A DNA stretch of 7,073 bases from Candidatus Methanosuratincola petrocarbonis (ex Vanwonterghem et al. 2016) (GTDB taxonomy: Archaea; Thermoproteota; Methanomethylicia; Methanomethylicales; Methanomethylicaceae): NCBI GenBank assembly GCA_001717015.1, contig MAGV01000044.1, positions 1-7,073 on the forward strand, read 5' to 3'. The position numbers and the translations under genes are program-made. Below, piece after piece: positions 6,644 through 7,073 of this stretch. The first letter of the stretch is position 1. Each line of letters starts with the position of its first letter. The notes under the pieces were generated by a model. The model was given only the letters and a program-made list of their open reading frames with translations. It was not told the DNA's origin and did not search any database.

Positions 6644-7073
6644 CTCTTAGCCTCCCTAAGCGCGTAATCCACAATCATCCCTGGTATGTCGATACCTGTA
6701 GCCGGGACAGTGTTCTTAAACTCAACGGTGCTGTTTATCTCATGCACGACTAGCCTTCCGTCGTCTTCCATCATGTCGACGCCGAATACGCCTCCTCCAA
6801 CCGCGGCTGCTGCCTTGAGGGCAAGCTCCCTTATTTCCGGAGTGATCGGGCAATTCTCTACTTTCCCGCCCCTGGCAGTATTCGTCCTCCAGTCATCCGT
6901 GTTGTTCACCCTGTATATCGCAACTGGTACATCATCGCCTATCACGAAGACCCTGAGATCCCTAGGGGGCCTTTTCACCATCTCTTGGGCATAGTAGATC
7001 TGGTACAGGGGGAACATCATCTCCCGGTGCTCCAGCGCCACGGTCGCAGCCGTGGCGCTGGAGCACCGGGAGA
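6640..7073 (-). CDS. lysX: LysW:aminoadipate/glutamate ligase LysX (ATP-grasp), C-terminal half, 5' partial
   Basis: An ATP-grasp ligase that joins the amino group of alpha-aminoadipate (or glutamate) to the C-terminal glutamate of LysW, committing it to the carrier pathway. About 130-140 residues remain of a family length near 280. Counting from the GTG at 7041, visible motifs are RDLRVFVIGDDV (27-38), WRTNTARGGKVENC (51-64), GVFGVDMM (84-91), and the metal-binding HEINSTVEFKN (100-110) with Glu101 and Asn103, followed by GIDIPGMIVDYAL. The GTG is not a credible start because it lies in the middle of the ATP-grasp domain. The frame is open to the window end, but bases 7050-7073 mirror 7020-7043 and are probably not genuine lysX sequence. 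RimK-like ligases are related, but TNTARGG with the neighbours points to LysX/ArgX; LysX and ArgX cannot be told apart here. Confidence 0.88.
   Translation of the reverse strand, partial: SRCSSATAATVALEHREMMFPLYQIYYAQEMVKRPPRDLRVFVIGDDVPVAIYRVNNTDDWRTNTARGGKVENCPITPEIRELALKAAAAVGGGVFGVDMMEDDGRLVVHEINSTVEFKNTVPATGIDIPGMIVDYALREAKR
7020..7073. repeat. Perfect 24-bp inverted repeat with 6-nt loop at the window end
   Basis: Bases 7020-7043 are the exact reverse complement of 7050-7073, separated by TCGCAG (7044-7049). The left arm encodes, on the minus strand, the VALEHRE segment that fits lysX. The right arm, read in the same frame, gives a Ser/Cys-rich peptide that does not fit. Its position inside a conserved gene and at the extreme end favours a fold-back (chimeric) assembly or amplification artefact over a functional element. 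Confidence 0.9.

Noticed and set aside
7020..7073. Terminal palindrome as a transcription terminator or the hairpin end of a linear element.
   Set aside because: It lies inside the conserved lysX frame, has no T-run, and one arm is ordinary coding sequence. A fold-back artefact is the simpler reading.

Overview
The window is an archaeal chromosome fragment. Three things support this: a LysW-dependent lysine/arginine operon in the archaeal gene order, a PH1510-like ClpP/NfeD membrane protease, and a PAC2-family proteasome chaperone homologue. Frequent AGG/AGA arginine and ATA isoleucine codons and a TATA-like promoter box agree with it. A TACK-type lineage is plausible but cannot be decided from this sequence. 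No mobile element, CRISPR array, rRNA or tRNA was recognised. Coding density is very high; the only sizeable gap is 103 bp.

The left part (1-2489, + strand) is a protein-quality-control block. It starts with a 5'-truncated NfeD/ClpP-class membrane serine protease with a Ser/Lys dyad. After a short promoter-bearing gap comes a PAC2-family protein whose last three residues (Met-Tyr-Val) fit the HbYX proteasome-docking motif. It is followed by a small heat shock protein (Hsp20) whose Shine-Dalgarno sequence overlaps the PAC2 stop codon, so the two are probably translationally coupled.

The right part (2496-7073, - strand) is a compact operon read right to left: lysX (5' part missing), lysY, lysZ, lysJ, lysK. 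Successive genes overlap by ATGA or abut. The products attach alpha-aminoadipate (and/or glutamate) to the carrier protein LysW (LysX), phosphorylate it (LysZ), reduce it (LysY), transaminate it (LysJ) and release lysine (or ornithine) from the carrier (LysK). lysW itself is not in the window and would be expected upstream of lysX, beyond position 7073. The two blocks converge with only 6 bp between stop codons.

The window ends in a perfect 24-bp inverted repeat with a 6-nt loop inside lysX. This is most likely a fold-back assembly or amplification artefact, so sequence beyond about 7043 should be treated with suspicion. I found no clearly new multi-gene system. The most interesting biological lead is the HbYX-tailed PAC2 protein coupled to an sHsp.
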